A DNA stretch of 64,000 bases. It comes from Chrysopilus asiliformis. Taxonomy: Eukaryota > Arthropoda > Insecta > Diptera > Rhagionidae. The position numbers and the translations under genes were made by a program. Location of the stretch: the NCBI GenBank assembly GCA_964034945.1, contig OZ035962.1, forward strand, positions 89,010,650 to 89,074,649, written 5' to 3'. The notes below the pieces were generated by a model that saw only the letters and a program-made list of their open reading frames with translations, did not search any database and was not told the DNA's origin. Positions 10,721 through 21,900 of the stretch are shown in pieces (the first letter of the stretch is position 1; each line of letters begins with the position of its first letter).

Positions 10721-12652
10721 ATAATTTCTTATCATGCATTGAAAATTATTGGAAATCGTACACTAGCCACACCATACAAAATCGACCAAATGAGTTTTTC
10801 GTCAGCTCAGCGAAATAAAACTCATTGGAACTGATATTTATTTTCAAGAAATATTTATCTCTCATTAGAACTGATATTTATTTTCAGGAAATATTTATCT
10901 CTCATTAGAACTGATATTTATTTACAGAAAATATTTATCTCTCTTCTTGAGTTTTTCGTCGCACAAATAAAACTCATCTCCTTCAGAGATATTTTTTCAC
11001 ACAGCGAAAAAGTTATTAGTCGTGAGTGAGACTTGAAATGAGAGATAAAGAGAGATAAAATAACTCTTATTTTCATCTCTGCATTTTTTGATTAAAATTA
11101 CACCGAAAATGGTATTAGAATTTCTCGGCTTATACAGTCTGCAAAAACAAAAATATTATATTATTGCGGATGTTTTCACATCCAAATTTCCCGGGCATGT
11201 CTGCCATGTGGCAGGCGCCACACAGGATTTTGGTAGAGTAAAACTCGATTCGAGTATTTATACTCCGATTCCACAAACCTTATGCGAATTATAAGGTTAA
11301 GGTTAAATTGTCCGTACAATAATGTAAAAATACCCTGCGAGCGTGTTTTTACACCAAAATGAGAGTAAAAATACGAATATTGGTCGAAATTTTACGCAAG
11401 GTTTAAAATTACCCTATTTCTAGTGTAAGATTAATGTTTTTTTGGGTGAGTTTACAACTTAAATGGTGTGCGAGCTAAATTCTGATTTTTTTCGAAATTT
11501 TACGACGTTTTTGCAAATTTACCCCGTTTTCACCCCATTTTTCGGTTTAAATTCAAATTCATTTTCTACAGTGCACGGTCTAACTCCAGCACTGCATCGA
11601 GCGTACCTTTTCCACAGAGGAGCAGTGAAACACAGCAGACAAACAGGTAAGCAAGATTCCAATTAGAAACTGACTTTTTAACTTTATTCTAATGCCGGTG
11701 AATTACCTATTTTAGGTTCTATTGGAATGCGATCTTCATTCCGAGAGGCAATCAGACGTCCACGGGGGTATGCCTTATCGACGGGGAATCGTCCGAATCA
11801 GCCGAGGAAAGCCACTACAGTAGGATTCAAAAAGGTAACCAAACTTTCACTATGCACAAATATGATTTTTATTGCAGTTGGTTTTCTAAATTTTTCTTTA
11901 TGTCCAATTTCCTTCGGGGTAAATGGGACTCTCTCCACGGCGATATCAAGGCTGCTAGACGGACCAGGATCTAGAAGATCGGAAATTATGGACAGACGGA
12001 CCCCTGCTAGACATCTCGATGGCTCCCTCAAGATAAGTATTGCCTTTTATTTTTTTCTAACAAAATCACTAAATTGTCTCTTCCAGGTGGATGCTACAAG
12101 ACAGACACACAAGCCTATTATATAATATAGATATCTCTCGTAATAGTATCTTTTCAATATTGAAAATCCTATTAAAATTCGTCCATTGTTTTAAAATATA
12201 GAAAGAGAGGTGGCCAGGGGAGGGAAGAATGGTGTAGATTTTTCGAACTCTAAAAAGTCCTCTATTCATTGGTGAAAACCCCATAAAAATCCGTTGACTG
12301 GTCTATAAAATAGCAGGTGAGAGGGTGAGAGGACAGAGGAATTCCTGCTGCACACATTGCTAAAAACATCCGTGCCATCTCAAGTAGTCCAACGCAATGT
12401 GGTTCAAGCAACTCCGTCGGGGGGTTCACAAGATACAGGGGTAGATCCTTTTATAGCTATGCCCAAGCGCATTCCCTTTTGGAAATCGCATTAAAAGTTC
12501 TAGAAAATTAAGCTAAAATTTATGTAAAAAAGATTTTTTTTTTCAATATTTTTGTTTATTTGATTGCATTTACATAAGTCATGATTTTTGAATGACAAAC
12601 ATTTTTTTGTCCAAAAAAAACTACATAACTGTTTTCCTTATGTTTTGAGCTT

Positions 12653-13357
12653 TTAGCGGGTTTGCATTTTTGTGAGAGCAACACACAATAAGAAAATTAT
12701 CACCAAAATTACACAGGAAATAGAAATTACGATAAAAGTTTTGTTTGTTGTTTTCTTGGTAGGTGTAGTAACTTTATCTGCATCCCAAATGGTATCCTTC
12801 GCACACTTAAATTTAGCCCTATTACAGATTTCCAAGTCCAGAGAATGAGTTACAAGCTCGGTATTTTCTTTGAAAATAACTGGAGTTTCCTCTTTAACAC
12901 CAAGATTTCCCGGTTGCAAGCACATTACAGGAACGGTTGAATTTGATGAGGTATTCTTGAAGACTCTCACAGTACTCTGAATATCAAAGAAATCGTATTT
13001 TCTCAAATAAAAATCTTTAGGTTCAGATATCATTTCTATTGGACACCTCAATCTGCCCTCTACACAAATTATTCCAAGGTAAATTACAATTTCAATTGAC
13101 GAAATATACAAATGAAATCCAAGCTTTTTAGTAAAAAGCAAATGCAAAAAATAGCTCGTCTCCTTATTTTTGTTGTTTGGGAACATCTTCTTAGGTATTT
13201 GATCGACATTGAACCACTGAGAGATAGAGGAATTCAAATCAAATAAAATTAATTTTTTTTCTTTGTAGGACTTATCACAAATACCGACGTTTGCTTCACA
13301 AAATCGTGTTATAAATAAAGATCCTAATAGAAAAATACAAACAAAGAATTTCGCCAT
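12653..13357 (-). CDS. Orphan type I membrane protein, paralog 2
   Basis: 234 residues, same layout as paralog 1: signal peptide from MAKFFVCIFLLGSLF, glycosylated ectodomain, CLQPGNLGVKEETPVIF motif, Thr-rich stalk (TTPTKKTTNKT), one C-terminal membrane segment and tail TKMQTR. The gene is intact. By hand alignment it differs from paralog 1 at about 32 of 705 bases, of which about five are silent. Changes cluster in the mature N-terminus (ANVGICDKSYKEKKLILF), a loop before RCPI, and the region around NTELVTHSLDLEICNR. The membrane segment and the central FFDIQSTVRVFKNTSSNSTVPV block are unchanged. It lies right of the 5.5-kb insertion, which hits sequence downstream of its stop codon, so the gene itself is not broken. 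Confidence 0.75.
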   Translation of the reverse strand: MAKFFVCIFLLGSLFITRFCEANVGICDKSYKEKKLILFDLNSSISQWFNVDQIPKKMFPNNKNKETSYFLHLLFTKKLGFHLYISSIEIVIYLGIICVEGRLRCPIEMISEPKDFYLRKYDFFDIQSTVRVFKNTSSNSTVPVMCLQPGNLGVKEETPVIFKENTELVTHSLDLEICNRAKFKCAKDTIWDADKVTTPTKKTTNKTFIVISISCVILVIIFLLCVALTKMQTR

Positions 13358-13644
13358 TGAAACAATTTGATGTGAGCACTTTAGTAACTTTGCAGGAACT
13401 AAAAAATATGTTAATAACGTCAATCGAAATTTTTAGTTATTTTCAAAAACATTAAGAAATAGCGAAAATTATTCAAGTGAGAACTAGGGCAGCTGTTTAT
13501 ATTCCATATTATGAAATTGATATTGGATTTATTTCTATTTTGCGCAATTTTTTCTAGCTTGGACAACAAATTTTGGGGAAAAATAATCACTTTACTGTGT
13601 TTCAAATGGGAAAAGGCTTTTACATTTTTAATAAAGAACGGTAT

Positions 13645-14260
13645 TTTGTTGCCCCCCTATTATTACGAGTATAAAACTCACTTTTTTAAAAGGTTATATT
13701 TAGCCTGCTTTTTGTCTGCATATGTTTGTCGGTTTGCATAGAATCTTGTAATCTAACTTCCTTTCATGCGAAATTTTTCACTTATACGTACCTCCGATAG
13801 CAATGTAATATTTCGTCCTTGTAAGGATAAGGGAAGGTCCTGTAAGGATAACGTAATTATTCTTTTCCTCAAATTATCCGGAAAAAATCTCATCTGGGGT
13901 TTTTGGAATCGCTGAATAGGATTCTGGAGTTAAAAAGACCGTAAAAATATCTCAAAGGCATTAAGGATATATATTTGAAGACAAAAAAGTATAAACAAGC
14001 GTGTCAAAAGGCTTCCCCCCTCTCCCATACAAATGGAATACTTTTTTCTTGTTTTCTCAAAAACTGTGCATCGTATCGAAAAAATTATAACAACGAAATG
14101 TGTTTAGAATATGATTTTACATTACTTATCCGTACATCAAAATCCAATCGGACCACTCCTTTTCCCCTATCCTATACAAATAGATTTTGTTTAATAAGCA
14201 TTGTGTCTGTCATCATGTAGAGTATTTGACGATTTGTCCTTGGCAATTGTAGCTTTTCTT
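13645..14260 (+). repeat. Helentron-associated-like element body, copy in unit 2
   Basis: Duplicate of 3664-4285 with the same internal blocks. It differs by small indels (for example an extra TTACGAG near 13665 and a repeated GATAAGGGAAGG near 13827). No gene. Confidence 0.5.
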
Positions 14261-14430
14261 ATGTTTTTTATAAATATTTCTTAGCTGCACTGAATGTACT
14301 TAAATCGAACCTGGAAGCTTCAACGGATTTGAAGTATACCTAAGGGGCTTTTTTATAATTCTTATCCTGTTTTTTTCAATATTACAATGGAAAAAAACCA
14401 AACTCGTAAACCCTGAGAAATTAACAAACA

Positions 14431-14872
14431 AGGTTAGCAAAAAGATCGGTTTGACAACTCATTGTAGACCAACGCATACGACTGTATCGACAGCTATCAT
14501 TGAAAGCAGGTGGACTCTCATAATACCGAATGTCCTGCGGACCAGACTAGCCACTTTAGAGTCCGCAAGACTACCATAATAGGTCTATAAGCATTTTCGC
14601 CTAACTTAACTTGCCAATATTCAGCCTTAACCCATTAAAACCCACTATTACATATATTTAACTCAAAAATCATTTTTTCGGGTGCTTGTCATTTATTTAT
14701 CTTGCTTGCGGCACCTTTGAGTACGGTTACGAGATATGCAAAAGTTTCTCTTGTTCATTAGACAATGTCCAGCAAAAAAAGATTTTTATATTTTGGTTCC
14801 TGTGAAATTATTTTATCAAAATTTCCATGCTGAAAAGATCTGGGCGCTAATGAGTTAAGCCGAACGTAGCCA
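14431..14872. other. Unassigned spacer
   Basis: AT-rich spacer between the end of the duplicated unit and a MITE. No open frame or repeat that I can support. Confidence 0.35.
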
Positions 14873-15551
14873 CACTGAGAGAAAGAATCACATTCTGATA
14901 CTAAAAAAATGTCGTACTATGATTCTGGGGCACCTCACTATATTTTTTGTCAGAAGAAAAGCCTTTTTAAAAGCTTCTCACAATCGTTCTATGTCTAACA
15001 CTATATTTTTTGCTAACCCTACACATTTATAGTGGCGCGCTACAATATGGCTAGTGGCGCGCTACAATATTTATAGTGCGCGCTACAATATTTATAGTAA
15101 TATGCCATTATCGTTTAAAAAAATAAAATCTTGATTTTACACGGTTTTACGATAGTAATAGTAAGTTTTTACCAATTTCCTAGTAGCGTTTTTTACTTTT
15201 TACAGTATTTATAAATTATAAATATTTTCTTGCGTATTATTAAATGTTGGAAAACTCTTACTCATACCGAGATTCGAACCCGAGATCCCTCCACTCGCAA
15301 ATGCATACGGCCACCGAAGTCAATTAACAAAGCGATTCTAAACGTGAATGGTTTCTATCTAGCTTGAACTTTAGGCGCTATTAAAAAATTTCTGAGAGAA
15401 AAAATATTGGGAGATTTTTTTTCAAAGGCTTTTCGCTCATTTGTCCTGCCACTATGATGCCCTATATGAGAATTTGACACTACATCAGTAGTGACTGGTA
15501 CTAACATTGTAGTGATTGGCACTCAAAACATAGATTTCTATTTTCTCAGTG
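14873..15551. mobile_element. MITE with CACTGAGA ends and tRNA-like B box
   Basis: The ends CACTGAGAGAAAG and, inverted, CACTGAGAAAATAG define a 679-bp non-autonomous element. Inside, about 15030-15105 has three tandem units of about 25 bases with GCGCGCTACAATAT. On the minus strand, about 15260-15295 contains GGTTCGAATCTCGG, a match to a tRNA B box; no complete tRNA cloverleaf is visible. Target duplication is not clear. Confidence 0.5.
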
Positions 15552-15800
15552 AAACCTTGGGCGAATTAGAGAATATCAAGGCGAACACGCCATCTACTCT
15601 CTCGCGCTTGCCGGAATTCACCGACATTTGCCTGAAATAATATAATCTTGTTAATAAAAAAAGGATTTTTTTGAATATTTTTATTTATTTTCAAAAAAAA
15701 ATCCAGAATTAGCCCAGATTTTGGTGTGTACAACATTAAATTTTTCACTTTTAAAATCTGTGAAATTGATTCAACTTTAATAAAAATCTACAATGATATT

Positions 15801-16448
15801 TTATTTAAAATGAGCAAAACACATACAAAACAAGAAAATGATCACCACAGAGGAGCATATAAATCCAATTAGAATATAATTTCTGCTTGCGATTGGCTGT
15901 TCTGGCTCCCAAACTGATTCATTGTGACACTTAAAATGTTTTCTGCGACATCCCGCGGACGAAATATAAATTTCACAAATATATTCTTTGAATATAACCG
16001 GAGTTTCCGCTTTCACACCAATATTCTCTGGTTGCAAGCACACTACAGGAACGGTTGAATTCGATGAGATATTTTTGAAGAATTTTACAGTTCCTTGAAT
16101 ATCAAAGAAATCAAATTTTTTCATCAAATATTCTTCAGGTAATGCTCCAATATTTATATGACATTTAATCGGCTCAATTGGGCAAAACAATACGAAACTA
16201 AGTCGATTTTTCTCTGAAAAAAATCCTAGCCTTTTGCTAAAAATTAAGTGTAAGAAATAGGCAGTCTCTTTACTATTATTATGGATTGTGAAATGGTTTT
16301 CTGGTACTTTGTCAACAATAAAGTACTGATTATAAGTAGAATTCGGATGAACTAAAATTAAGCTTTTCGCTTTGTATTTTGGATCACAAATTTCATTGAT
16401 AAATAAGAATCCTAATTGCAAACAAATGCAAAAGGATAATTTCGCCAT
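15801..16448 (-). CDS. Orphan type I membrane protein, paralog 3
   Basis: 215 residues, starting MAKLSFCICLQLGFLF, a signal peptide. Conserved with paralogs 1 and 2: NSTYNQYFIVDKVP (compare NSSISQWFNVDQIP), ETAYFLHLIFSKRLGF, KFDFFDIQGTVKFFKNIS, SNSTVPVVCLQPENIGVK and ETPVIFKE, then a CRRKHFKC cysteine pair. The stalk is shorter and lacks the Thr/Lys-rich stretch; a single membrane segment (YILIGFICSSVVIIFLFCMC) ends the protein as AHFK. Intact, single open frame, same strand as the other two. It lies outside the recent duplication and is much more diverged, so it is an older family member. Function unknown; I infer a surface-exposed membrane protein. Confidence 0.75.
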   Translation of the reverse strand: MAKLSFCICLQLGFLFINEICDPKYKAKSLILVHPNSTYNQYFIVDKVPENHFTIHNNSKETAYFLHLIFSKRLGFFSEKNRLSFVLFCPIEPIKCHINIGALPEEYLMKKFDFFDIQGTVKFFKNISSNSTVPVVCLQPENIGVKAETPVIFKEYICEIYISSAGCRRKHFKCHNESVWEPEQPIASRNYILIGFICSSVVIIFLFCMCFAHFK

Positions 16449-18237
16449 TAAAATATCTTATTGTGAACACTTTAATAACTATTTAACGACTGAAAAATTA
16501 TCTTTTTTAATTTTGTTTCAATGAAATATTTTTCTTAATTAACTTTCACTCATTTTCTATATCACTAACCGCTATTACGAAATTGGGAATTCACACAGGT
16601 GCTTGTACACTGTTTTTCGAGTGCGGTTTGAGATTCAATTAAACATGAAATTTTGATTCCCATTTAAAACAGAAAAAAATGTATTTTTTCACTTACCCCT
16701 TGACTGATATACTTTAAACTAATATACTTGAATCCATTAAAGGGCATAATAATTGAATGCCACAAAATTTTCAGTAATTTATCGAATAATTTTTATTAAT
16801 TTTTGTGGTTATTGTGGTTATAACGAAGGCTTAAATTTTATACAAATCTGGTCAACGAAATTTAACCAAAAACAAAATTTAAAAAACACCAACGAAAAAA
16901 AAAATCTTTAAAAAATTTGAAAATCCCCAAATAAAAGTTTGACATTTAAAAATGAAATATCAAAATTGCAAATCTTAATTGCAAATTCTGTTTTTCATTT
17001 CATCAGACTTTAAACAACCCTAAAAGGCCTTTAAAGCCAGCCATACCTCACTTTGTGAAATGTCGTGCAAAAAGAAATTTCATTTCCTCCCTTATCGGTC
17101 TTCTAGTTATTAGTATAAGCTTCAAAGTCAACAAATCGATTTCTATCCGTCTGTATTGTTCAAAAAGGGTGAAAAATTCTCCTAAACGAAAAAGGTTGAT
17201 CGAATCTTTTTCCGCCATAATGGAAAATTCCCGTTTTTATTTGCAAAAAATTTAATGTTGTTTACCATAAACGGCCTTTTTATTCTTATTTTCAAAGGGG
17301 ATATCGCACACTATATTTTTGATGTAAGTGGCATTTTTGCTCATTTTTTTGTAAAAAAAAAAATCTTGACAAAATTGCAAGACCAAAAAACCGTTTTTTA
17401 TTCGAAATATCCGCGTCTTTGTTAAAAATAGACGTGCTGTCTAATTTAAGTTGTTCTTTTTCGCGATTTGCAAATTGTGTTTAATACCACCGCCACACTA
17501 CCCCAGACACCCCCCCCCCCCTCCCTCCGCCTAAAAGTATGACGCTCCTTGCATGAATATTCGGCAACTGATGAGCAAGACGAATGTATGTGAACGTGAA
17601 AGATACAAGCCAGAAGAGCTTTTAAGCTTTCTATAATGGGCTTTTATAAGCTTTTATCAATTATGGAGGTCTTGAGAATTCGAGGGCCTTCGAAAAACGG
17701 TCCTCTAAAAATTATCTTTGAATGAGTTGCCAAAAGGTGATTTCTGACTGCGCACTTAAATTTTTACTCGTGAGATCCCTAACCTGAACTTACCCTACCG
17801 GACAGGAGAAACAGAAAAACGACTATGGAAACATTTTTGGTTAGTTTTCTTTGTGAAAAAATACTCTTATTTTCTGATACTTCGAATGAATTAAAATCTG
17901 ATGGCCCATAAAAAGCACACGGACCCTATATCCAATCTGCAGCTGACTTAGATTGGATTAAAACAAACCCATGAAAGTTTTGTTATATGATAGGTCATTA
18001 ATTAAGGCGTTCACCTGGACAAGGTAGACACAATTTCGCGAAGGTGAAGACCAGAAATGGATTAAAGAATCTTTTCGTGTCCTCTTCACATTCCTATAAT
18101 AAATCGATAAGAAAATAAATCCTCAAGCTTACGCGTTTCGCGATTTTTTTTTGTTCACTATAGATTTTTACTTAACTTTGGCCTGATTTTATATACACCT
18201 ACTCATTGTTTGTTTTGTCTTTTATTTCTAATTTCAG
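16449..18237. other. Spacer between paralog 3 and CRACD-like exon
   Basis: AT-rich DNA holding the upstream region of paralog 3 on the left and presumably intron of the plus-strand gene on the right. A C-rich tract lies at 17511-17530. The sequence before 18238 (TTTATTTCTAATTTCAG) is a good polypyrimidine tract and acceptor. I see no convincing coding exon here; the start codon of the plus-strand gene was not found. Confidence 0.4.
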
Positions 18238-18925
18238 ATCAACAGAAACGACGTCGATTTCATCCATTGCGTAATCTACGGCGAATATTCCGACGTCGAA
18301 CGTTGACCAATGTCGATACGGCGCCCTCGACAGCTAGCGGCAGCGGTTCCAATATTCTTCTAGGCAGTGGTGGCGGAGGACCTTCATCCCCCTCGACATC
18401 GTCATTGTCACAGATGTCATCGTCGCCGAGTGTGATTGCAGCAGCGGGACCTGCGCACTCCGCCCATCAGATTTACTACACGAAAAGTTCATCCTCCTCA
18501 CCTGTTGACGTCACAGGCATGTCATCGTCAGCGTATCCAGGTGGGGCGACAGCAGCGGCGGCGGCGGCGAGTCACCACCATTCGCATCCCCATCAAGTTC
18601 ATCATCAACAGCACCTACTGCACCATCACCACCACCCCCAACATCAGGCACAGCATGTGACCATCGGTAGTGGCGGTGCCAGTAGCGGTATTGGCGGCAG
18701 TCGATACGCTGGCACTTGCGGAGTGTCGATTATACCGCCGTTCAGTACGAGTTCTTCAGCCTCCGGAGGCTTCTACATCAAAGACAGTCGCGAGTATAGT
18801 GGAATTAAGGTGACTAACGGCAACGAACCGTTAGCCGGGACCGGAATCGGGTGCAGCGATCTGGAAGACGGTCGGGAGATGACGGATTACCAAAGGAGTT
18901 TCAGCGAAGGACGTCTGGTTGACAG
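18238..18925 (+). CDS. CRACD-like gene, first visible exon
   Basis: The acceptor is CTAATTTCAG before ATCAACAG and the donor is GACAG/GTGAG. The first two bases complete a codon begun in an unseen upstream exon (phase 1). It encodes about 229 residues: an Arg-rich start, a Ser/Gly/Pro-rich stretch, an Ala run, a His/Gln-rich tract (about residues 116-145) and SFSEGRLVD at the end. GC content is well above the surrounding introns. The next exon completes the last codon (AG/T, Ser). Confidence 0.8.
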
Positions 18926-21900
18926 GTGAGTGGCGATTTTTTTTTAGAATCTTATTTGAATAACCCTTTAATGTAAACATTCGCCCTGATTGTGGTAACA
19001 AAAATTCGTGCCGAAGGACGTCAATCAGCAAACGATTGCAAAATCATTTTCACACTTCGATTCATTCATCCATTTTCACTTGACCTAGTTATGAGTGTGT
19101 GTCAGTGTTGTGGAGCCCAGGTTACCACAGGTTACCAAACAAATTCCGTTGCCATGGGAATTCTTGGGCGCTATGCTGTTACAGCATAATTTTGTGTCAA
19201 GTTATGTTGCAACATAACTAAGCACAGGAATTCCTTGCCACCCCCCGCCACCCCCGCATTTCCTGGCACTCAGAATCGCGTACATCCGGCTACAAGTCAC
19301 AAGTAGAGCGTAGCATAGGGCACTTTAAACGTAAATACTACGAGCAATGTTCGCTTAAGGATTCGCGTTCTACATTCGAGTGTTCTACAAATGTTTACCT
19401 CGTCAACAAGGAGAATTGCAAAGGATCCATCCTTCTGAAGGAACCTAATCCAAAGTTCGTCTTAGATTATGCGAAAAACTACCGATCCATGGAATCGGGT
19501 TTCATTAATTTACGGAAGCTTAAAACTTTGCATAAATCCTTAGAATATTACTTCGTTAAGAAGAGTCCTTTTATTGAAAGAATTTCTATAAATCGGGATA
19601 ACAGGAAAGGCAGGGGATAATTTTTTGTTTACATTCATGGAGGACCGAAAGCCGGCGGTTTCAGATCCATGTTGACATTGAATGAAAGTTACTTAAGTAA
19701 TTAAATAACTCTGGATGATATGGGAAATTAATTTTATTGAGTGCCTGAATGGTTTTCCTTCGGCTGAACGAAATTGATTGAGGCCAAATTTCTGTCTAAT
19801 GGGGGGTATTATCTGATGGAATTATTGATTCTTTTCGTTTATGAAATATGTCTATCACGATATGTTTGGCGATAAAATGTGATGATATAATTTGATTCAA
19901 TTTAGTTGGCTATTTTTGGGAAGTTTTATGCGGATTATGAGGATTTATTTCCAATGAAATTTATTGTATTTCTAATTTAATTGAAACTTGTGTTTTGTGT
20001 AGTGTTAAAAGAGGAAGTCGTTTTATGTAGTGTTAAAAGAGGAACAATATAATTTCAGGATCTTGAAATCACATGATTTTCTTATACAAAATCTACCTCT
20101 CTGCGCAATTTACACTATAACCCAACGAATAAAATATTATCCTGTGGCGGAAAGCCAAAACATCGATTTTCAGGCGAAGCCGCTAGATAACGGTTTTTCA
20201 TCATTCAAAACGAAAGGTCCTGGAAGAATAACGCAAATATCCGTTTTCCTATTTTTTCTCGGGAAAACTGTCTTTAGGGGGTTTTCGGAGTCGCTAATCA
20301 CGAATCTGGTGTAAAAAAAATCAAAATTCGAAAAGAAAGGACCTGAAGGCATAACGATTTTTTTACAAAATTATTTCTTCGAAAATCTTACAGACATGAT
20401 CTAGGGCAGGGGTCTCCAAGATAACTGTCTCTGTACAACCACCACCACGTCGAAACCACCACAACCTGAACTCGAAGCATTTGCTACTCGGCATTCAAAA
20501 CCTCATTACAAATCTAATAAATATTAAGCAGACGAATGACATCCTCTTGCATCGAAAGCCTGAAACAGACTAACTACAAATCAAACTGCATATCGATTCT
20601 AGCTTACTGGTGGTGGAAAGAGATGTTCGATCACGTTCGGCGACCTTTCGTTCAGGTTCGTTTTTCTGAATGCTAATGTAAGATAGTATTGACAAAAACA
20701 TTAATGTGGGCAAAGTAAAATGTGTCTGGCTCAATAATATGTACGAGGAGCCGCAAGAGCCAAGGCCTGGAGATGCCTGATCTAGAGAATACTCTTTCGT
20801 TCGCTATTTCTTCGTTTTTTGGTAAAAAAAAAAATTATGCAAAATACGTTAACGCGGCAACGATATACATTTCTATGAGAATCGTAGTAAAAGTAGGTAT
20901 ATTAGAATTAGTATGCCGTTTGTAACACATCAAAACAATCGGCGGATAAAAAAAATGGACTACACCAGGGTGTTTGGGATGACAAAAGATTTTGATTTCC
21001 GCATGTCCGTCCATCTGTCTGTCCGTCCGTTCGTGAACACCATAACTTTCGAAAGGATTGAGCTAGAGACTTGAAATTTTTTACAGTTGCGTTTCTCGTA
21101 AATGGCTAGGCTAAGTTCTTGAACAGTAAAAAATCGGATTATTCCTTTTTCTCTACCCAAAACTAATTAAACTATTTTTTGCGATTTTCTCGAAAATTTC
21201 ACTCCCATTTAACCCTAAAAATTTCGAAAAACCCCGCCTTAGCGAGCGAGTGATGAATGGGACATACTTTAAAAATTTCAAGTTTCTAGCTTCAGAAGTT
21301 TGGGCTGGGCGTTGACGAGTCAGTCCATCAGTCAGTCAGGTTAAACAACTATATATATATATATATTATACCTTTTCTTGTGTTTTTTTTGTGTTTTTTT
21401 TTGTTTTTTTTTGCAAACTCTAAAATCATATACAAAAATTTAGAGATTTTCAATATCTTTAATTATTTCTTTAACTATTTTTTTCGGAAAACCGGTGGTT
21501 TGCAAGAAATTTTCAGTAACGGTAAAAAGTAACGAATAATGACAAATAAAAAATTGTGAGAAACGAAGTTCTTTTTAATTCATTGCATACATTGAATCAC
21601 AGAAAAATTGTTAGTTTTCGAGATAATATAAACCAAACTTTTTGAAATAACGGTATAACTCGATAACCTCACCCCCCCCCCCCCCCCCCTATCTTTTTAC
21701 GGGAAACATTTTTCCCAAAGATACTATGGTACTTTTTCTCACGGTTCAGTAGATATAGCCATTTTCTTTAAAAAAAAATAGTTTAAAAATGCCTCCCCCT
21801 AAAGAGGGTTAAATATAGTATAGGTGGCGAGGGGTTACCGCCTGATCCGTATTGCCTTTAAAAAATATATTTGACCATTTTTTCAAAAGAAAAGTCAATT

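Larger units (their letters stand above)
8395..11573. mobile_element. Nested foldback-like element with CACT ends
   Basis: The left end CACTCTAGAAAAT and the inverted right end CACTGTAGAAAAT match. They are flanked by CA on both sides (8393-8394 and 11574-11575), compatible with a 2-bp target duplication as in CACTA-class elements. Removing the element fuses an apparently continuous segment of the host insertion. The interior has short tandem repeats on both sides: three units of about 50 bases at 8705-8850 with GATGAGGAATATTT, and three of about 42 bases at 10815-10945 with GATATTTATTT. It also has inverted GC-skewed arms, a microsatellite element and a smaller inverted-repeat element. No transposase is visible, so it is non-autonomous. 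Confidence 0.55.
6566..12098 (+). mobile_element. 5.53-kb TG...CA insertion, solo-LTR-like
   Basis: The boundaries come from comparison with the empty site at about 2123-2127. The sequence AGAC is present on both sides (6562-6565 and 12099-12102), a 4-bp target duplication. The ends are TGTAGCGTACA and, inverted, TGTAGCATCCA. TG...CA ends with a 4-bp duplication fit an LTR-class element, possibly a solo LTR, since without the nested element at 8395-11573 it is about 2.35 kb. A DNA element with short terminal repeats cannot be excluded. No gag/pol-like open frame was seen. Between 8290 and 12090 several intron-like GT/AG signals flank exon-like segments, for example acceptors CTTCTTACAG and CTATTTTAG, and donors GTAAGTGAG and GTAAGCAAG. 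These may be real or chance. Confidence 0.65.
5317..14430. repeat. Segmental duplication unit, copy 2 (interrupted)
   Basis: It aligns to 883-4400 in two pieces: 5317-6565 (matching 883-about 2125) and 12099-about 14430 (matching about 2123-4400). Between them sits a 5533-bp insertion, so copy 1 acts as the empty-site reference. Non-coding parts of the right piece are nearly identical to copy 1: two differences over about 570 bases left of the gene and three over about 290 bases right of it. Confidence 0.85.

Noticed and set aside
15255..15330. tRNA-like sequence on the minus strand (GGTTCGAATCTCGG)
   Set aside because: A B box is present but no acceptor stem, anticodon arm or A box fits; it lies within a MITE. 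Weaker B-box matches at about 32997 and 46757 were also rejected.
18436..18660. Overlapping Arg/Thr-rich frame in exon 1
   Set aside because: Out-of-frame shadow of the His-rich tract; the spliced frame continues correctly into the next exon.
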